Positions 1-12,071 are shown, numbered from the stretch's first letter. The stretch: DNA of 64,000 nt from Alkaliphilus flagellatus (GCF_018919215.1 NZ_JAHLQK010000003.1:1-64000), one strand, 5' to 3'. Made by a program: numbers and translations. The notes: generated by a model not told the origin, from the sequence alone.

Positions 1-75
<75 letters not shown>

Positions 76-266
76 AATGCTCGAATTTTTGGGTTCCATT
101 TAAATAAATTAATATTTAATGGAAACTCAGCTTTTCGCTGAGAAGGTATCTTACACAAAATCAAAGATTTTGGCAATCTACCCTTGCTGGCTTAATCTAT
201 ACTGTTTAGTTTTCAAAGACCTCTTTAAAGACTTATGCTCCATCGCCTTGTTGCGGCGACTTATCT

Positions 267-295
267 AATATATCACACTTGAAATATTATGTCAA
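267..295 (-). promoter_or_regulatory. rRNA operon promoter, proximal
   Basis: Read leftward, a perfect -35 TTGACA (295-290) is followed by a 17-base spacer and -10 TATATT (272-267). It lies about 190 bases before the 16S 5' end and is the nearer of two tandem promoters. The leader between it and 16S contains a GTCGCCGCAAC...GGCGAT hairpin and a CTTTGAAAACTAAACAG segment typical of Firmicute rrn leaders. Confidence 0.8.
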
Positions 296-349
296 CTGTT
301 TTTGTTTTAAAATTTATTTTTAAAACTGTACATGAGGAGCACCTTTAAC

Positions 350-378
350 ACTATATCACTATTATTCTTTTGTGTCAA
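350..378 (-). promoter_or_regulatory. rRNA operon promoter, distal
   Basis: Read leftward, TTGACA (378-373), a 17-base spacer and TATAGT (355-350). With the proximal promoter 83 bases on, this gives the tandem arrangement usual for Firmicute rRNA operons. Confidence 0.75.
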
Positions 379-389
379 CTCTGTTTTTA

Positions 390-425
390 TAAAATACTAA
401 AAGAGTAGATGGAATCTACTCTTTT
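390..425 (-). terminator. terminator after sigB
   Basis: An AAAGAGTAGAT / ATCTACTCTTT hairpin overlaps the sigB stop codon and is followed on the minus strand by a T-rich run. It would end the rsbV-rsbW-sigB transcript just before the rRNA promoters. Confidence 0.75.
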
Positions 426-1230
426 ACTCCATGCTCTTATCTAGTTCTTTTCTAAACTTCTCAATAATACGTTTTTCCATTCTAGAAACAGTCATCTGCG
501 AAACTTGTAATTCCTCCGCTACTTTCATCTGAGTTTTATTGTTAAAGAACCTATCCTTCAACACTTTCTTTTCAACTTCATTTAGCTTTTCTATTGCTTT
601 ATTTAAAAAATCTTTATTTTCGATACTATCAAAGCTTTTATCAAATTCTCCAATAAGGTCTAATAACTGAACGTCTTTATCATCCCCATCATTATCATAT
701 GTTAAATCTAAAGACTTAGGGGTATATACTTGACTAGCCTCCATTGCCTCAATTATTTCTTCCTCTGTACAACTTAAGTAGTCAGCTATATCCTTTACAG
801 TAGGTGTTCTTTGCAATGTTTGTTGGAGTGTAGTTTTAGTTACATTTATTTTTTTAGATAATTCTTGTATTCTTCGAGGAACTCTAATAGACCATCCTTT
901 ATCCCTAAAGTATTTTTTAATTTCCCCAATAATTGTAGGTGTAGCAAAACTTGAAAACTCAAAACCCTTTGTTATATCAAATCTTTCAATCGCGTAAATT
1001 AATCCTAATGAAGCTACTTGATAAATATCCTCATAGTCTATACCTTTATTTAAAAATTTCTTAGATAGGATTTCTGCAATATATAAATGTCTATTAATTA
1101 ATTCATTTCTAATTTCAATGTTTTTTGTCAGGGCATATTCTTTAAAAAGTTCTTTTTCTGTTAAAGTCTTACGGGTCTTACTTATGTTTAGAGTAACACC
1201 AGTATCCGTAGATTTTGCTGTGTTTCTCAT
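424..1230 (-). CDS. sigB: RNA polymerase sigma factor, SigB/SigF/SigG family, probably SigB
   Basis: A 268-residue sigma-70 family factor. Region 2 is seen in the stretch ending FATPTIIGEIKKYFRDKGW, followed by VPRRIQEL (region 3) and a C-terminal region 4 helix-turn-helix (QMKVAEELQVSQMTVSRME). It is the last gene of a three-gene operon after an RsbV-type antagonist and an RsbW-type anti-sigma kinase, so partner switching would control it. RsbW resembles stress RsbW more than SpoIIAB, which favours SigB over SigF. The ATG at 1230 overlaps the rsbW stop (TGATG); a TTG one codon earlier is a possible alternative and sits closer to the GGGGGA Shine-Dalgarno. SpoIIAC is the main alternative identity. 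Confidence 0.88.
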   Translation of the reverse strand: MRNTAKSTDTGVTLNISKTRKTLTEKELFKEYALTKNIEIRNELINRHLYIAEILSKKFLNKGIDYEDIYQVASLGLIYAIERFDITKGFEFSSFATPTIIGEIKKYFRDKGWSIRVPRRIQELSKKINVTKTTLQQTLQRTPTVKDIADYLSCTEEEIIEAMEASQVYTPKSLDLTYDNDGDDKDVQLLDLIGEFDKSFDSIENKDFLNKAIEKLNEVEKKVLKDRFFNNKTQMKVAEELQVSQMTVSRMEKRIIEKFRKELDKSME

Positions 1231-1658
1231 CAAGCATCATCCCCCAAGTACTTTATCATTTTTATCATCATACCTTTGCCCTTTTCCGATTCAATCTCTA
1301 CATCATCCATAAGAGATTTTATAATAAATATACCTAACCCTCCTTCTTTAGGTTTACTAAGATCTGGTTCTTCTATATTGTCTAATTGACAACCTTCTCC
1401 ATCATCATAGACAGAAATAGTTAGTTTTTCTCCTGTTGAAACAAAATCAATATTAAAATTACTGCCTTGTTTACAGTGGCATCCATGAATAATTGCATTA
1501 GTACATGCCTCAGCAACAGCAACCTTCATATCTTCAATCTTTTCAATATCAAATCCAATACGACTAGCAATAGCAGCTAAAGTTAATCTTATAACTCCCA
1601 CATATTCAGGTTTACTGGGAACAGATAGCTTTATCTCATCCATTTGTATTTGATCCAT
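1230..1658 (-). CDS. rsbW: anti-sigma factor serine kinase RsbW
   Basis: A 142-residue GHKL-fold ATPase. The N box is in AVAEACTNAIIHG (about residues 47-59), the G1 box in YDDGEGC and the G2 box in GGLGIFIIKSLMDD. The family binds its sigma factor and also phosphorylates the RsbV antagonist on a serine. The N-terminal pattern PSKPEYVGVIRLTLAAIASRIG matches RsbW. A strong GAGGGGTG Shine-Dalgarno precedes the ATG. The gene follows rsbV by 6 bases and overlaps sigB, consistent with translational coupling. Confidence 0.9.
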   Translation of the reverse strand: MDQIQMDEIKLSVPSKPEYVGVIRLTLAAIASRIGFDIEKIEDMKVAVAEACTNAIIHGCHCKQGSNFNIDFVSTGEKLTISVYDDGEGCQLDNIEEPDLSKPKEGGLGIFIIKSLMDDVEIESEKGKGMMIKMIKYLGDDA

Positions 1659-1664
1659 TTGTCT

Positions 1665-1991
1665 TCACCCCTCAACAATAAAAATTTTGTCTAGTCCAGT
1701 AATATTTAATAGCTTTTTTATATTGGGTCTTATATTTGAAATAACAATATTTTTATCCTCTTGTTTTAATCTTTTAAGCGCTCCAATAAGTATACCTAGT
1801 CCTGTACTATCAATATATTCTAGTTTTTCAGCATCTATTTTGATATCTTCCCTCTTTTCTTCAATAATTCCCATGAAAACTTCCTTCAATTGTCCCGCTG
1901 TATATACATCTACCTCTCCTACCAGTTCAACAAGCCAATAATTATTTTCATTATTAAAGTCCTTTTTAATTTGTAATGACATAGAATTCAT
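1665..1991 (-). CDS. rsbV: anti-sigma factor antagonist RsbV (STAS domain)
   Basis: A 108-residue single STAS domain. The phosphorylation-site motif YIDSTGLGIL places the target serine at about residue 62. The unphosphorylated form is expected to capture RsbW and free the sigma factor. The gene opens the rsbV-rsbW-sigB operon and is separated from the convergently placed gyrA terminator by about 170 bases. No PP2C phosphatase (RsbU or RsbP type) is encoded nearby, so the activating input must lie elsewhere. ATG at 1991 is preceded by AAGGAGGAT. Confidence 0.9.
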   Translation of the reverse strand: MNSMSLQIKKDFNNENNYWLVELVGEVDVYTAGQLKEVFMGIIEEKREDIKIDAEKLEYIDSTGLGILIGALKRLKQEDKNIVISNIRPNIKKLLNITGLDKIFIVEG

Positions 1992-2159
1992 CCTCCTTTA
2001 TCCTTTGTACTAATCATACTAATTCTTTAAATATATTCCTTACACCATAAGTTACCTTATATATTACATCTAGTTATTGTTAAACAAATCTATAATTAAT
2101 CCTCTTTTTATTATATCAAATTTTAAAAATTTAAACTATACCCATATAATTTGCACTAA

Positions 2160-2197
2160 TAAAAATAGCAAAGGTTATATTTTACCTTTGCTATTTC
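2160..2197 (-). terminator. gyrA terminator
   Basis: The minus strand reads AATAGCAAAGGT, an eight-base loop, then ACCTTTGCTATT and a T-run just after the gyrA stop. This is a 12-bp stem typical of a Rho-independent terminator. Confidence 0.85.
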
Positions 2198-2202
2198 TCT
2201 AC

Positions 2203-4647
2203 CTATTCCTCTTCTTCCTCTTCTTCATGGCCAGGCATTACTGCTATAGTAACAATAGATTGATCCTCTTCAGTTTTCATAAGAGTAACCCCTCTAGTAT
2301 TTCTACCTAATTTTGATATATTGTTTACATTTAACCTTATAACTGTTCCATCATTGTTTATTAATAATACTTCATCATCATTAGCTACAATCTTTGCTCC
2401 AACTAAAGATCCTGTTTTATTAGTTACATTATAGGTTTTAATTCCCTTTCCACCTCTAGACTGTAGACGATATTCACTTAAATCTGTTCTTTTTCCAAAG
2501 CCTTTCTCACTAACTACTAGTAGATCCATTTGTTCTTCCGCAATCTCCATAGAAACAACATGGTCCTTTGATGATAAATTAATTCCTTTTACACCCATAG
2601 CGCTTCTACCCATATCTCTTACATCACTTTCTTTAAAACGAATAGACATTCCCTTTGATGTAACTAAAATTACATCTTGGCCTTCATCTGTTAGCTTAAC
2701 TTTTATTAGCTCATCATCTTCTCTAATACTAATAGCTATTAGACCGCTCTTTCTGGTATTTTCAAATTGACTTAACTGAGTCTTTTTAATAATACCATTT
2801 TTAGTAGCTAATACAAGATACTTAGAATCCCATTCTCTACCTACAGGAATCGTAGCTGCAATTTTTTCATCAGGGCTAAGTGGTATTAGATTAACTATTG
2901 CAGTTCCTTTAGCTTGTCTTCTTGCCTCTGGAACTTCATAAACATTTAGCTTATATACTCTACCAAAGTTAGTGAAGAACAACAAATAGTCATGCGATGA
3001 AGAAATAATTAGATTTTCAACAAAATCTTCTTCTCTTGTAGTTAGTCCAGCTACTCCTTTGCCACCACGTTTTTGACTTTTATAAGTATCTGCAGGAAGT
3101 CTTTTAATATATCCAAAATGAGTTAGAGTAATAACCACATCTTCCTCATCTATCATATCTTCTATATTTATTTCTCCTATTGCTCTTGTTATTTCTGTTC
3201 TTCTTTTATCTGCATATTTTTCTTTTATTTCTATTAATTCATCTTTAATAATATTAAGAACTAATCTTTCATTTGCTAATATTTCTTTGTAATGATTAAT
3301 AAGTTTTAATAGTTCTTCATATTCTTCCTCAACTTTCTCTATCTCTAAACCAGTAAGCTTTTGCAATCTCATATCTAAAATTGCTTGTGCTTGTTTTTCT
3401 GATAGAGCAAATCTCTCCATTAAACCATTTTTTGCTATTTGAGTATTCTCTGAACCTCTAATAATTTTAATAACTTCATCTAAATTATCTATAGCTATTT
3501 TTAAACCTTCTAATATATGCGCTCTATCTTCTGCTTTATTTAAATCAAATTTTGTTCTCCTAACAATGATATCTTTTTGATGATTTAAATAATGTGTCAG
3601 CACTTCTTTTAAATTTAATACCTTAGGTTCACCATCAACTATTGCAAGCATTATAATACCAAAAGTATCTTCCAGTTGAGTATGTTTATATAGTTTATTA
3701 AGCACAACATTGGCATTAGCATCTCTTTTAAGTTCTATTACTATACGCATTCCATTTCTATCACTTTCGTCTCTTAGATCAGAAATGCCCTCTATTTTTT
3801 TATCCCTTACTAATTCTGCTATTTTTTCAATTAATCTAGCTTTATTCACTTGATATGGGATTTCTGTAACAATAATTTGTTGTCTTCCCTTATTAAACTC
3901 TTCTATGCTTGCCTTTGCTCTTACCTTAACTCTACCTCTACCTGTTGTATATGCCTCTTTAATTCCTTCTGTACCCATAATAGTGGCACCCGTTGGAAAA
4001 TCCGGCCCTTTTATGTGCTCCATAATATCTTCCACTTCAGCTTCAGAGTTATCAATTAAAGTAACAACACCATCTATTACTTCTCCTAAGTTATGAGGTG
4101 GAATATTAGTTGCCATACCAACTGCAATACCACTTGATCCGTTAACAAGTAAATTTGGAAACTTACTTGGCATTACAGAAGGTTCTTTTAAAGACTCATC
4201 AAAGTTCGGTCTATAATCTACAGTTTCTTTATTAATATCCCTAATCATTTCTAGAGCAATTTTAGATAGTCTTGCTTCTGTATAACGCATAGCAGCTGCG
4301 CCATCACCATCAACAGAACCAAAGTTACCATGACCATCTACTAATAAATATCTCATTGAGAAATCTTGGGCTAAACGCACCATTGCATCATATACAGCAG
4401 TATCACCATGTGGGTGATACTTACCTAAAACATCCCCAACAATACGTGCTGATTTTCTATGTGGTTTATCAGGAGTCAAACCTAATTCGATCATAGAATA
4501 TAATATTCTTCTATGAACAGGTTTAAGTCCATCTCTAACATCTGGAAGAGCTCTCCCTACAATAACACTCATAGAATAGTCTATATATGATTTTTTCATT
4601 TCTTTTTCTATATTTATAGGGATTATATTACTTTTTTCCACTAACAT
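2203..4647 (-). CDS. gyrA: DNA gyrase subunit A
   Basis: An 814-residue breakage-reunion subunit of DNA gyrase. The catalytic tyrosine is Tyr122 in [10 protein letters not shown]. The quinolone-determining region reads [15 protein letters not shown] (about residues 79-92), with Thr at the position equivalent to E. coli Ser83. C-terminal beta-pinwheel blades include the GyrA-box-like QSRGGKG (also QKRGGKG). The protein ends in an acidic EEEEEEE tail. It lies 15 bases downstream of gyrB in the same operon and ends in its own terminator. Length and order are normal for Firmicutes. Confidence 0.98.
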   Translation of the reverse strand: MLVEKSNIIPINIEKEMKKSYIDYSMSVIVGRALPDVRDGLKPVHRRILYSMIELGLTPDKPHRKSARIVGDVLGKYHPHGDTAVYDAMVRLAQDFSMRYLLVDGHGNFGSVDGDGAAAMRYTEARLSKIALEMIRDINKETVDYRPNFDESLKEPSVMPSKFPNLLVNGSSGIAVGMATNIPPHNLGEVIDGVVTLIDNSEAEVEDIMEHIKGPDFPTGATIMGTEGIKEAYTTGRGRVKVRAKASIEEFNKGRQQIIVTEIPYQVNKARLIEKIAELVRDKKIEGISDLRDESDRNGMRIVIELKRDANANVVLNKLYKHTQLEDTFGIIMLAIVDGEPKVLNLKEVLTHYLNHQKDIIVRRTKFDLNKAEDRAHILEGLKIAIDNLDEVIKIIRGSENTQIAKNGLMERFALSEKQAQAILDMRLQKLTGLEIEKVEEEYEELLKLINHYKEILANERLVLNIIKDELIEIKEKYADKRRTEITRAIGEINIEDMIDEEDVVITLTHFGYIKRLPADTYKSQKRGGKGVAGLTTREEDFVENLIISSSHDYLLFFTNFGRVYKLNVYEVPEARRQAKGTAIVNLIPLSPDEKIAATIPVGREWDSKYLVLATKNGIIKKTQLSQFENTRKSGLIAISIREDDELIKVKLTDEGQDVILVTSKGMSIRFKESDVRDMGRSAMGVKGINLSSKDHVVSMEIAEEQMDLLVVSEKGFGKRTDLSEYRLQSRGGKGIKTYNVTNKTGSLVGAKIVANDDEVLLINNDGTVIRLNVNNISKLGRNTRGVTLMKTEEDQSIVTIAVMPGHEEEEEEE

Positions 4648-4662
4648 TTTTTATCCCCCTTA

Positions 4663-6576
<1,914 letters not shown>

Positions 6577-6768
6577 TTACCCTCCTGCCAAAAAATCTAT
6601 ACCATTTTGCATAGCAATATTTTAGATTCTTATGAATAAATAAAACAAACTGCTAATATTTAGGTACTGATACAATAAAAGTAAACCAGTAGCTAGTATC
6701 CAGCAGCCCAACTTATATAATAATACACTATGCTTTACTTATAAAGGTTTTGTGCTATAGTTGCTATA

Positions 6769-6812
6769 ATAAAAGCTTCTATTCAAGTTTTTTAAATCAA
6801 AGAAGCCTTTAT
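6769..6812 (-). terminator. terminator after remB, recF operon
   Basis: The minus strand reads AAAGGCTTCT, a roughly 20-base loop, then AGAAGCTTTT and T-rich sequence. A second AT-only hairpin (6836-6861) straddles the remB stop. Together they separate the recF operon from gyrBA. Confidence 0.55.
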
Positions 6813-6851
6813 TTAAACAAATTTTACCGATTACCGAAAGTATATATAAAT

Positions 6852-7148
6852 TTATACTTTCCTATGCGTTATAAATTTAGCCCTTTTTTGCAAGGTAAGG
6901 GCAGAAATAGGCGAGTAATAAACTACCACTTTACGTATAGCCCTGCCTTTATATGGTTTACCTTCGATTCTTTCCATAACAACAAAGGAACGTGGCTCTT
7001 CATCAGTAACTCTATTAACAAATCCCTCTTCTTCACATATATTTAGAAAATCTTTACTATGTTTTGATTTTAATGTGGATTCTATATCTAAAATTGCTAT
7101 AATATCCTTTGTACAGACAACTACATCTCCACCTAAATGAACAAACAT
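6852..7148 (-). CDS. remB: extracellular matrix regulator RemB (DUF370)
   Basis: A 98-residue DUF370 protein starting MFVHLGGDVVV, the usual N-terminus of the RemB/YaaB family found between recF and gyrB in Firmicutes. An ATG seven codons further upstream is possible, but the 7148 start has an AGGGGGTGG Shine-Dalgarno at good spacing and matches the family length. RemA-type relatives are DNA-binding regulators of matrix genes; the role of RemB is less defined. It is the last gene of the yaaA-recF-remB group. Confidence 0.85.
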   Translation of the reverse strand: MFVHLGGDVVVCTKDIIAILDIESTLKSKHSKDFLNICEEEGFVNRVTDEEPRSFVVMERIEGKPYKGRAIRKVVVYYSPISALTLQKRAKFITHRKV

Positions 7149-7234
7149 TATATGCCACCCCCTAGACATTACTGCATCTCCTTATTATAACCCTTATTCT
7201 ACCATATTAAAAGATAAAGTATTTTGTTTTTTAA

Positions 7235-8332
7235 TTAACAGATTTGACCTTTAGACACAGTATATATATTTCTGTCCTCTGGGTTTAAGTTTTTTATATG
7301 ATCCATCATTGTTGTTGTAATAAAAGTTTGAACATTTCTTAAGTTGTTAATTAAGTAACCTTGTCTTTTTAAATCTAATTCACTCATCACATCATCTAAT
7401 AGCAAAATAGGATATTCACCTACTTCACTTTTAACTAATTCTAACTCAGCTAACTTTAAAGAAAGTACTGCCGTTCTTTGTTGTCCTTGAGAACCATAGT
7501 TTTTAACATCAAGTCCATTTATTTTTAATATCATGTCATCACGATGAGGTCCTACGGTTGTTAACCCTCTCTGTTTATCTATATTTAAATCCTCTTTAAA
7601 TCTTTGAAGTATTTTTTCTTTAATATGGTTTACTTCATCTTCTTCTTTAACTTTAACATTAGCTTCGTATATAATTTCTAATGTTTCTGCGGATTCTGTA
7701 ATTTTTCGATGCATTAACTTAGCTAATATACTTATTTTTTTTATAAAGTTCCTTCTATAAAAAATAAGCCAAGCACCAGCGGTAGCTAGTTGTTCATTCC
7801 ATACTTCTAAATCTAGTATCTTTCCTCTATTGTACTTTAATAATTTATTTCTATGTTGAAGTATTTTATTATATTGACTTAGAGTGTAATAATACTTAGT
7901 AGAGATTTGAGAAATTTCACGATCCATAAACTTTCTACGTTCACTTGGCCCTTCTTTTACTAATTTTAAATCTTCAGGTGAAAACAATACTACATTTAAG
8001 TTACCTAATAGTTCTCCTATTTTTATTAAAGGTATTTGATTAACTTTAACATCTTTTTTGCGATCCATATTTAATCTTACTTCAATGTTTACATTACCAA
8101 TTACCTTCTTTAACTTTACTTGAACATAAGCCTGTTTTTTTATCATGTTAATCATCTCTTGATCACGATTAGCTCTAAAGGATTTACCTGCAGAACATAA
8201 GTATATAGCTTCAAGTAAATTAGTTTTACCTTGTGCATTATCACCTATAAAAACATTAAGTCTTGGATGAAATTTCAAGTGCATCTGTTCATAATTTCTA
8301 TAATTAATTACTTTTAATTCCTCTACTATCAT
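7235..8332 (-). CDS. recF: DNA replication and repair protein RecF
   Basis: A 365-residue SMC-like ABC ATPase of RecFOR recombinational repair and gap filling. Walker A is GDNAQGKTN (residues 30-38), the ABC signature region is [17 protein letters not shown], and Walker B is [14 protein letters not shown]. It loads RecA at single-strand gaps together with RecO and RecR; recR is also in this window. It follows yaaA by about 28 bases and precedes remB, the standard origin order. Confidence 0.97.
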   Translation of the reverse strand: MIVEELKVINYRNYEQMHLKFHPRLNVFIGDNAQGKTNLLEAIYLCSAGKSFRANRDQEMINMIKKQAYVQVKLKKVIGNVNIEVRLNMDRKKDVKVNQIPLIKIGELLGNLNVVLFSPEDLKLVKEGPSERRKFMDREISQISTKYYYTLSQYNKILQHRNKLLKYNRGKILDLEVWNEQLATAGAWLIFYRRNFIKKISILAKLMHRKITESAETLEIIYEANVKVKEEDEVNHIKEKILQRFKEDLNIDKQRGLTTVGPHRDDMILKINGLDVKNYGSQGQQRTAVLSLKLAELELVKSEVGEYPILLLDDVMSELDLKRQGYLINNLRNVQTFITTTMMDHIKNLNPEDRNIYTVSKGQIC

Positions 8333-8360
8333 CCTTATTTTCCCTCCAAGCTCACCTTCC

Positions 8361-8573
8361 TTATCTAATTACTTCAATTTCTATACCTTCATGTAACACT
8401 TTATCACCAGGTTTAATTTTTTTACCCCTTTGAACAATTGTTTGTCCATTTACTTTAACTTCGCCACTTAATATAACTAATTTAGCATGTCCTCCACTAT
8501 CCACTACTTCACCTAACTTTAATAGTTGATCTAACTTGATGTACTCACCATCAATTTTAACTTGTTTTTTCAT
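8361..8573 (-). CDS. yaaA: S4-domain RNA-binding protein YaaA
   Basis: A 70-residue single S4 domain with the pattern [32 protein letters not shown]. It sits in the conserved position between dnaN and recF, where B. subtilis carries yaaA (rlbA), linked to ribosome assembly. The dnaN terminator lies upstream, so yaaA-recF-remB likely starts from its own promoter in the AT-rich 8574-8774 gap. The ATG is inferred from length; the upstream ribosome-binding site is weak. Confidence 0.88.
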   Translation of the reverse strand: MKKQVKIDGEYIKLDQLLKLGEVVDSGGHAKLVILSGEVKVNGQTIVQRGKKIKPGDKVLHEGIEIEVIR

Positions 8574-8774
8574 TTTTGTAGCTATCTCTTTTAATACAAG
8601 ATAACTCTAACCTCCTATCTAATATATTATTTTAGTCTTATATACAAAAATTTGTTTATATAATATTAACATTAATATTACATTAGTTTATCCTATAACT
8701 ACCAACTTTAAAAGCCTATCATATTCCTATTGCATAATAAACTATGCGCATATAATGCTGATAGATTTTGAAAA

Positions 8775-8803
8775 ATAGAAACCCAGCAATTTGCCGGGTT
8801 AAA
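8775..8803 (-). terminator. dnaN terminator
   Basis: Just past the dnaN stop the minus strand reads AACCCGGCAAATTGCTGGGTT followed by TCTATTTTT: a GC-rich stem with a T-run. It separates dnaA-dnaN from yaaA-recF. Confidence 0.85.
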
Positions 8804-8805
8804 TA

Positions 8806-9912
8806 CTAATAGGATGCTAATCTTACAGGTAGAACTAAATAAATTGTATTATCGTTAGTAATTGGCTTTATAATACCTGGACTTAAATTTGTTGTAAATT
8901 CTAAGTAAACAGTTTCATCATCAATTACCTTTAACGCATCAATAAAATATTTTGAATTAAAAGCAATTTGTAAGTCTTCACCTTCAAGTTCTATCTTAAT
9001 TTCTTCATGAACATTTCCTAATTCAGAGTTAGAATTAATTATCATATTTTCATCAGTAATAATAAATTTAACTAAGTTATTTCTTCCTTCTTTACCTAAT
9101 AAAGAAGCTCTCTCTATACTGTCAAGTAGATGTTTAGCATTAACTTTAATTCTAGATTTAAATTCTTTCGGAAGTATTTGCTTATAATTAATAAACTCAC
9201 CTTCTAAAAGTCTTGAAATTAATTTTGTGTTGCCTACTGTAAATAAAGCATGATTATTGGTAAGAGAGATTTGTACTTTTTCATCTTCTTCTCCACCTAT
9301 TATACGGTTAACTTCATTTAATGTTTTACCTGGAATAACTACCTTGTTATTTAAATGTGCCTCAATTTTTCCTTTTCTTAAAGCTACACGATATCCATCT
9401 AATGCTACCATATTTAATGTGTCATCTTCAATTTCCATTAGGACACCAGTTAGTATCGGCCTAGCCTCATCTTGAGCTGTTGCAAATACAGTTTGACGAA
9501 TCATACTTTTAAATAGCTCCTGAGATATTTCATGAGTTTGCTCTTCTTCAATTTCAGGAAGCTCAGGAAACTCAGATGAATTATAACTTAAGATATTAAA
9601 TTCTGTAGAAGCGCATTTAATTAGTAATTGATTATTATTTTGTAGAGATACTTCTACTTCAGAATCCGGTAATCTTCTAATAATTTCACTAAATAATCTT
9701 GCATCTACTACAATGGATCCCTCTTCTATAATGTTAGCTCCCATAATATGATCTATACCTATTTCCATATCTGTTCCAACAAGACGTAAGTTTTTATCAA
9801 ATGCTTCTAGATAAATACCTTTTAATATAGGCAAGGTACTTTTTGAAGATACAGCTTTTTGGACAATAGAAATACTATGCATTAATGTTTTTGGATCGCA
9901 AAAAAACTTCAT
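8806..9912 (-). CDS. dnaN: DNA polymerase III beta sliding clamp
   Basis: A 368-residue beta clamp starting MKFFCDPKTLMHSISIVQKAV and ending LVLPVRLASY, the family-typical C-terminus. An open frame extends 40 codons further upstream, but that part is Leu-rich and unlike any clamp. The start at 9912 has an AAAGGAGG Shine-Dalgarno. The spacer between this Shine-Dalgarno and the ATG is itself a perfect DnaA box (TTATCCACA, 9914-9922 on the minus strand). It follows dnaA across a 226-base DnaA-box-rich gap. Confidence 0.97.
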   Translation of the reverse strand: MKFFCDPKTLMHSISIVQKAVSSKSTLPILKGIYLEAFDKNLRLVGTDMEIGIDHIMGANIIEEGSIVVDARLFSEIIRRLPDSEVEVSLQNNNQLLIKCASTEFNILSYNSSEFPELPEIEEEQTHEISQELFKSMIRQTVFATAQDEARPILTGVLMEIEDDTLNMVALDGYRVALRKGKIEAHLNNKVVIPGKTLNEVNRIIGGEEDEKVQISLTNNHALFTVGNTKLISRLLEGEFINYKQILPKEFKSRIKVNAKHLLDSIERASLLGKEGRNNLVKFIITDENMIINSNSELGNVHEEIKIELEGEDLQIAFNSKYFIDALKVIDDETVYLEFTTNLSPGIIKPITNDNTIYLVLPVRLASY

Positions 9913-10138
9913 TTGTGGATAACCTCCTTTTGAAAAAATATAGATAAATAATAACAACTCTAGTAGTAATAGTAGTAGGCTCTGTGTTTTTGTGGATAAC
10001 ACTATTAACTTGAATAGTTTAATGATATACACATGTGAATAAAATGTTTAAAAGTCTGCACAAGTTATACACATATTCAGCAATAAAAAAGAAATAGAAA
10101 CTTATCAACAACATATGCACAAACAACATGTGAATAGA
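9913..10138 (-). promoter_or_regulatory. DnaA-box cluster between dnaA and dnaN
   Basis: Two perfect DnaA boxes (TTATCCACA or its complement) are at 9914-9922 and 9991-9999. One-mismatch forms are TTATACACA at 10065-10073 and TTATCAACA at 10102-10110, with weaker forms nearby. This is the second half of a bipartite origin of the Bacillus type, flanking dnaA on its downstream side. The box at 9914 overlaps the dnaN translation start signal. Confidence 0.75.
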
Positions 10139-11494
10139 TTACTCACCTTTTAGTTCTTTAATAATACGCTCAATTCTTTCTTTAATATCTTCATTTGTTT
10201 GAATATCATTAGATATTTTTTCATGGGCATGCATTACTGTAGTATGATCCCTACCGCCAAATTCTTCTCCAATTTTAGGTAAAGATAAATCCGTTAATTC
10301 TCTAGCAATATACATAGCTATTTGTCTAGGATATGAAATTGCCCTTGTTCGTTTTTTAGAGTTAAAGTCCTCTATTTTAATATTAAATTTATTAGAAACT
10401 ACTTCTTTGATTAAATCAACATTAAGTTGTCTAGCTTTACTAGAAAATAGTTCTTTTAGTGCTTCACTAGCTAGTTCAACAGTAATCTCACTATTTGTTA
10501 AAGAGGAGTAAGCAACAATTCTTATTAAGGCTCCTTCTAACTCTCTAATATTAGATTGAATCTTTCTAGCAATATGGGTAAGTACCTCATTAGGAACATC
10601 AATATTTTCCATCTGCGCTTTCTTGTATAAAATAGCAATTCTTGTTTCTAAATCTGGTGGCTGAATATCTGTAATAAGTCCCCATTCAAATCGTGATCTT
10701 AGACGGTCTTCTAATGTGGGAATTTCTTTAGGTGGCCTATCACTAGAAATAATAATTTGTTTATTAGATTCATGGAGTGCATTAAAGGTATGGAAAAACT
10801 CTTCTTGGGTACTTTCTTTTCCAGCAATAAATTGAATATCATCTACTAAAAGAACATCAATTGTACGAAAACGATTACGAAACTCAACGTTACGGTCATG
10901 ACGAATAGAATTTATCAATTCATTTGTAAAGGTCTCTGAAGAAACATAAACTACTTTTGCTTTAGGATTATTTTGTAAAATAAAGTGACCGATGGCATGC
11001 ATTAAGTGAGTTTTTCCTAGTCCTACCCCTCCGTAAAGAAATAATGGATTGTAGGCTTTGGCTGGAGCCTCAGCAACAGCTAGAGAGGCTGCATGAGCAA
11101 ATCTATTACTATTTCCTATAACAAAAGTATCAAATGTGTATTTGGGATTTAAATTAGTTGAAGTAATTTGGTCTGATGATACTGAAATATTAGCTAAGCC
11201 TTCAGATCTTTGTTGATTTCCTTCAGTTAGGCTTGGCTTTTCCTCAGAAGGTACTATAAACTTAAGTTCATACTTATTAGATGTTGTTTGTTTAATTGCA
11301 TTACTTATTAATGTTGCATAACGTGCAATAAGAATATCTCTTGTAAAACTATTAGGTACGCCTAAAATAATCTTATTGCCTTCTAGAGAAATAACGTCTA
11401 TTGATTTAATCCAGGTATTAAAACTTACTTCTGTTAGCTCTGGTTTGATTAGACTAAGAGTTTTTTCCCAGATTTGAGGTAGATGGTCATGCAT
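10139..11494 (-). CDS. dnaA: chromosomal replication initiator DnaA
   Basis: A 451-residue AAA+ initiator. Domain I is the N-terminal 80 residues. Walker A is GGVGLGKT (155-162), Walker B LLVDDIQF (215-222). The C-terminal domain IV helix-turn-helix carries the DnaA signature [15 protein letters not shown], which reads the DnaA boxes. The ATG at 11494 follows an AGGGGGC Shine-Dalgarno. The gene lies between two DnaA-box clusters, so autoregulation is likely. It reads leftward away from oriC. Confidence 0.98.
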   Translation of the reverse strand: MHDHLPQIWEKTLSLIKPELTEVSFNTWIKSIDVISLEGNKIILGVPNSFTRDILIARYATLISNAIKQTTSNKYELKFIVPSEEKPSLTEGNQQRSEGLANISVSSDQITSTNLNPKYTFDTFVIGNSNRFAHAASLAVAEAPAKAYNPLFLYGGVGLGKTHLMHAIGHFILQNNPKAKVVYVSSETFTNELINSIRHDRNVEFRNRFRTIDVLLVDDIQFIAGKESTQEEFFHTFNALHESNKQIIISSDRPPKEIPTLEDRLRSRFEWGLITDIQPPDLETRIAILYKKAQMENIDVPNEVLTHIARKIQSNIRELEGALIRIVAYSSLTNSEITVELASEALKELFSSKARQLNVDLIKEVVSNKFNIKIEDFNSKKRTRAISYPRQIAMYIARELTDLSLPKIGEEFGGRDHTTVMHAHEKISNDIQTNEDIKERIERIIKELKGE

Positions 11495-11937
11495 AAAACA
11501 GCCCCCTATCTGTAATAATTTTAATATAAAAAGTTATCCATATATTTATCCACAAAAAAAATATGAATAGAGTAAAAAAGTGTAATAAATTTTATTAACA
11601 TGGTTATACATAGTTATGTGGATAAATATATTAATAATAAAAATATTAGAATATAAAAATATAAATAGCCACATTATACAAAAAATGATTATTCACAAAA
11701 AAAAATAGTAAAAATCAATTATATACTGTAATTATTAGAAGAAAATTGTAAGTTATTCACAACATTATCCACAGTATGTGAATAACTATGGATAATGTTG
11801 ATATAGTTTTACAAATTATCAACAGGTATATAAATAATAACAAATATTTTAAGGGTTTTCAACAAGAAACATAAAAATATCCACATTATGTTTTTGTGTG
11901 GATATTTTTATCCACATACTGGCCAATGGTTTTTTTC
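11495..11937. other. chromosomal replication origin oriC, main DnaA-box region
   Basis: An AT-rich non-coding region between the divergent dnaA and rpmH genes. Perfect DnaA boxes are at 11546-11554, 11617-11625 (complement), 11765-11773 and 11908-11916. One-mismatch boxes are at 11534-11542, 11689-11697, 11753-11761, 11777-11785 (complement), 11787-11795 (complement), 11816-11824, 11877-11885 and 11897-11905 (complement). The densest group is 11753-11824. Gene orientation switches here: everything left runs leftward and core genes to the right run rightward. The unwinding element is not assigned. Confidence 0.93.
11873..11909. repeat. inverted repeat of two DnaA-box-like arms at oriC
   Basis: AAAAATATCCACA and TGTGGATATTTTT form a perfect 13-bp inverted repeat around an 11-base centre, each arm carrying a one-mismatch DnaA box. 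A perfect box (TTATCCACA, 11908-11916) overlaps the right arm. It sits just upstream of the rpmH promoter. Confidence 0.75.
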
Positions 11938-11966
11938 TTGACATAGACAAGCTTTGTAGATATAAT
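11938..11966 (+). promoter_or_regulatory. rpmH-rnpA promoter
   Basis: A consensus promoter: TTGACA (11938-11943), exactly 17 bases, then TATAAT (11961-11966). It leaves a roughly 100-base leader before rpmH. Confidence 0.88.
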
Positions 11967-12071
11967 TTATTAGTAGTGTGCTCAAAAACAATTTATTTTT
12001 TTAATTAAAATAATTAAGTTTATTGATGATTACAGGCAGTACTTCTCTAGTACTTGAAGGGGGTGTATTTC

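Noticed and set aside
1118-1312. Plus-strand open frame over sigB and rsbW
   Set aside because: It is a shadow of genes with clear family motifs on the other strand; the same applies to the other antisense frames over gyrA, gyrB, mnmE, dnaX, ytrI and the chemoreceptor.
424-1991. spoIIAA-spoIIAB-sigF operon
   Set aside because: The antagonist and kinase sequences resemble RsbV and RsbW rather than SpoIIAA and SpoIIAB, so SigB is preferred, though not proven.
9913-10032. N-terminal extension of dnaN (40 extra codons)
   Set aside because: The extension is a Leu-rich translation of DnaA-box DNA, and the internal start at 9912 has a perfect Shine-Dalgarno and the canonical clamp N-terminus.
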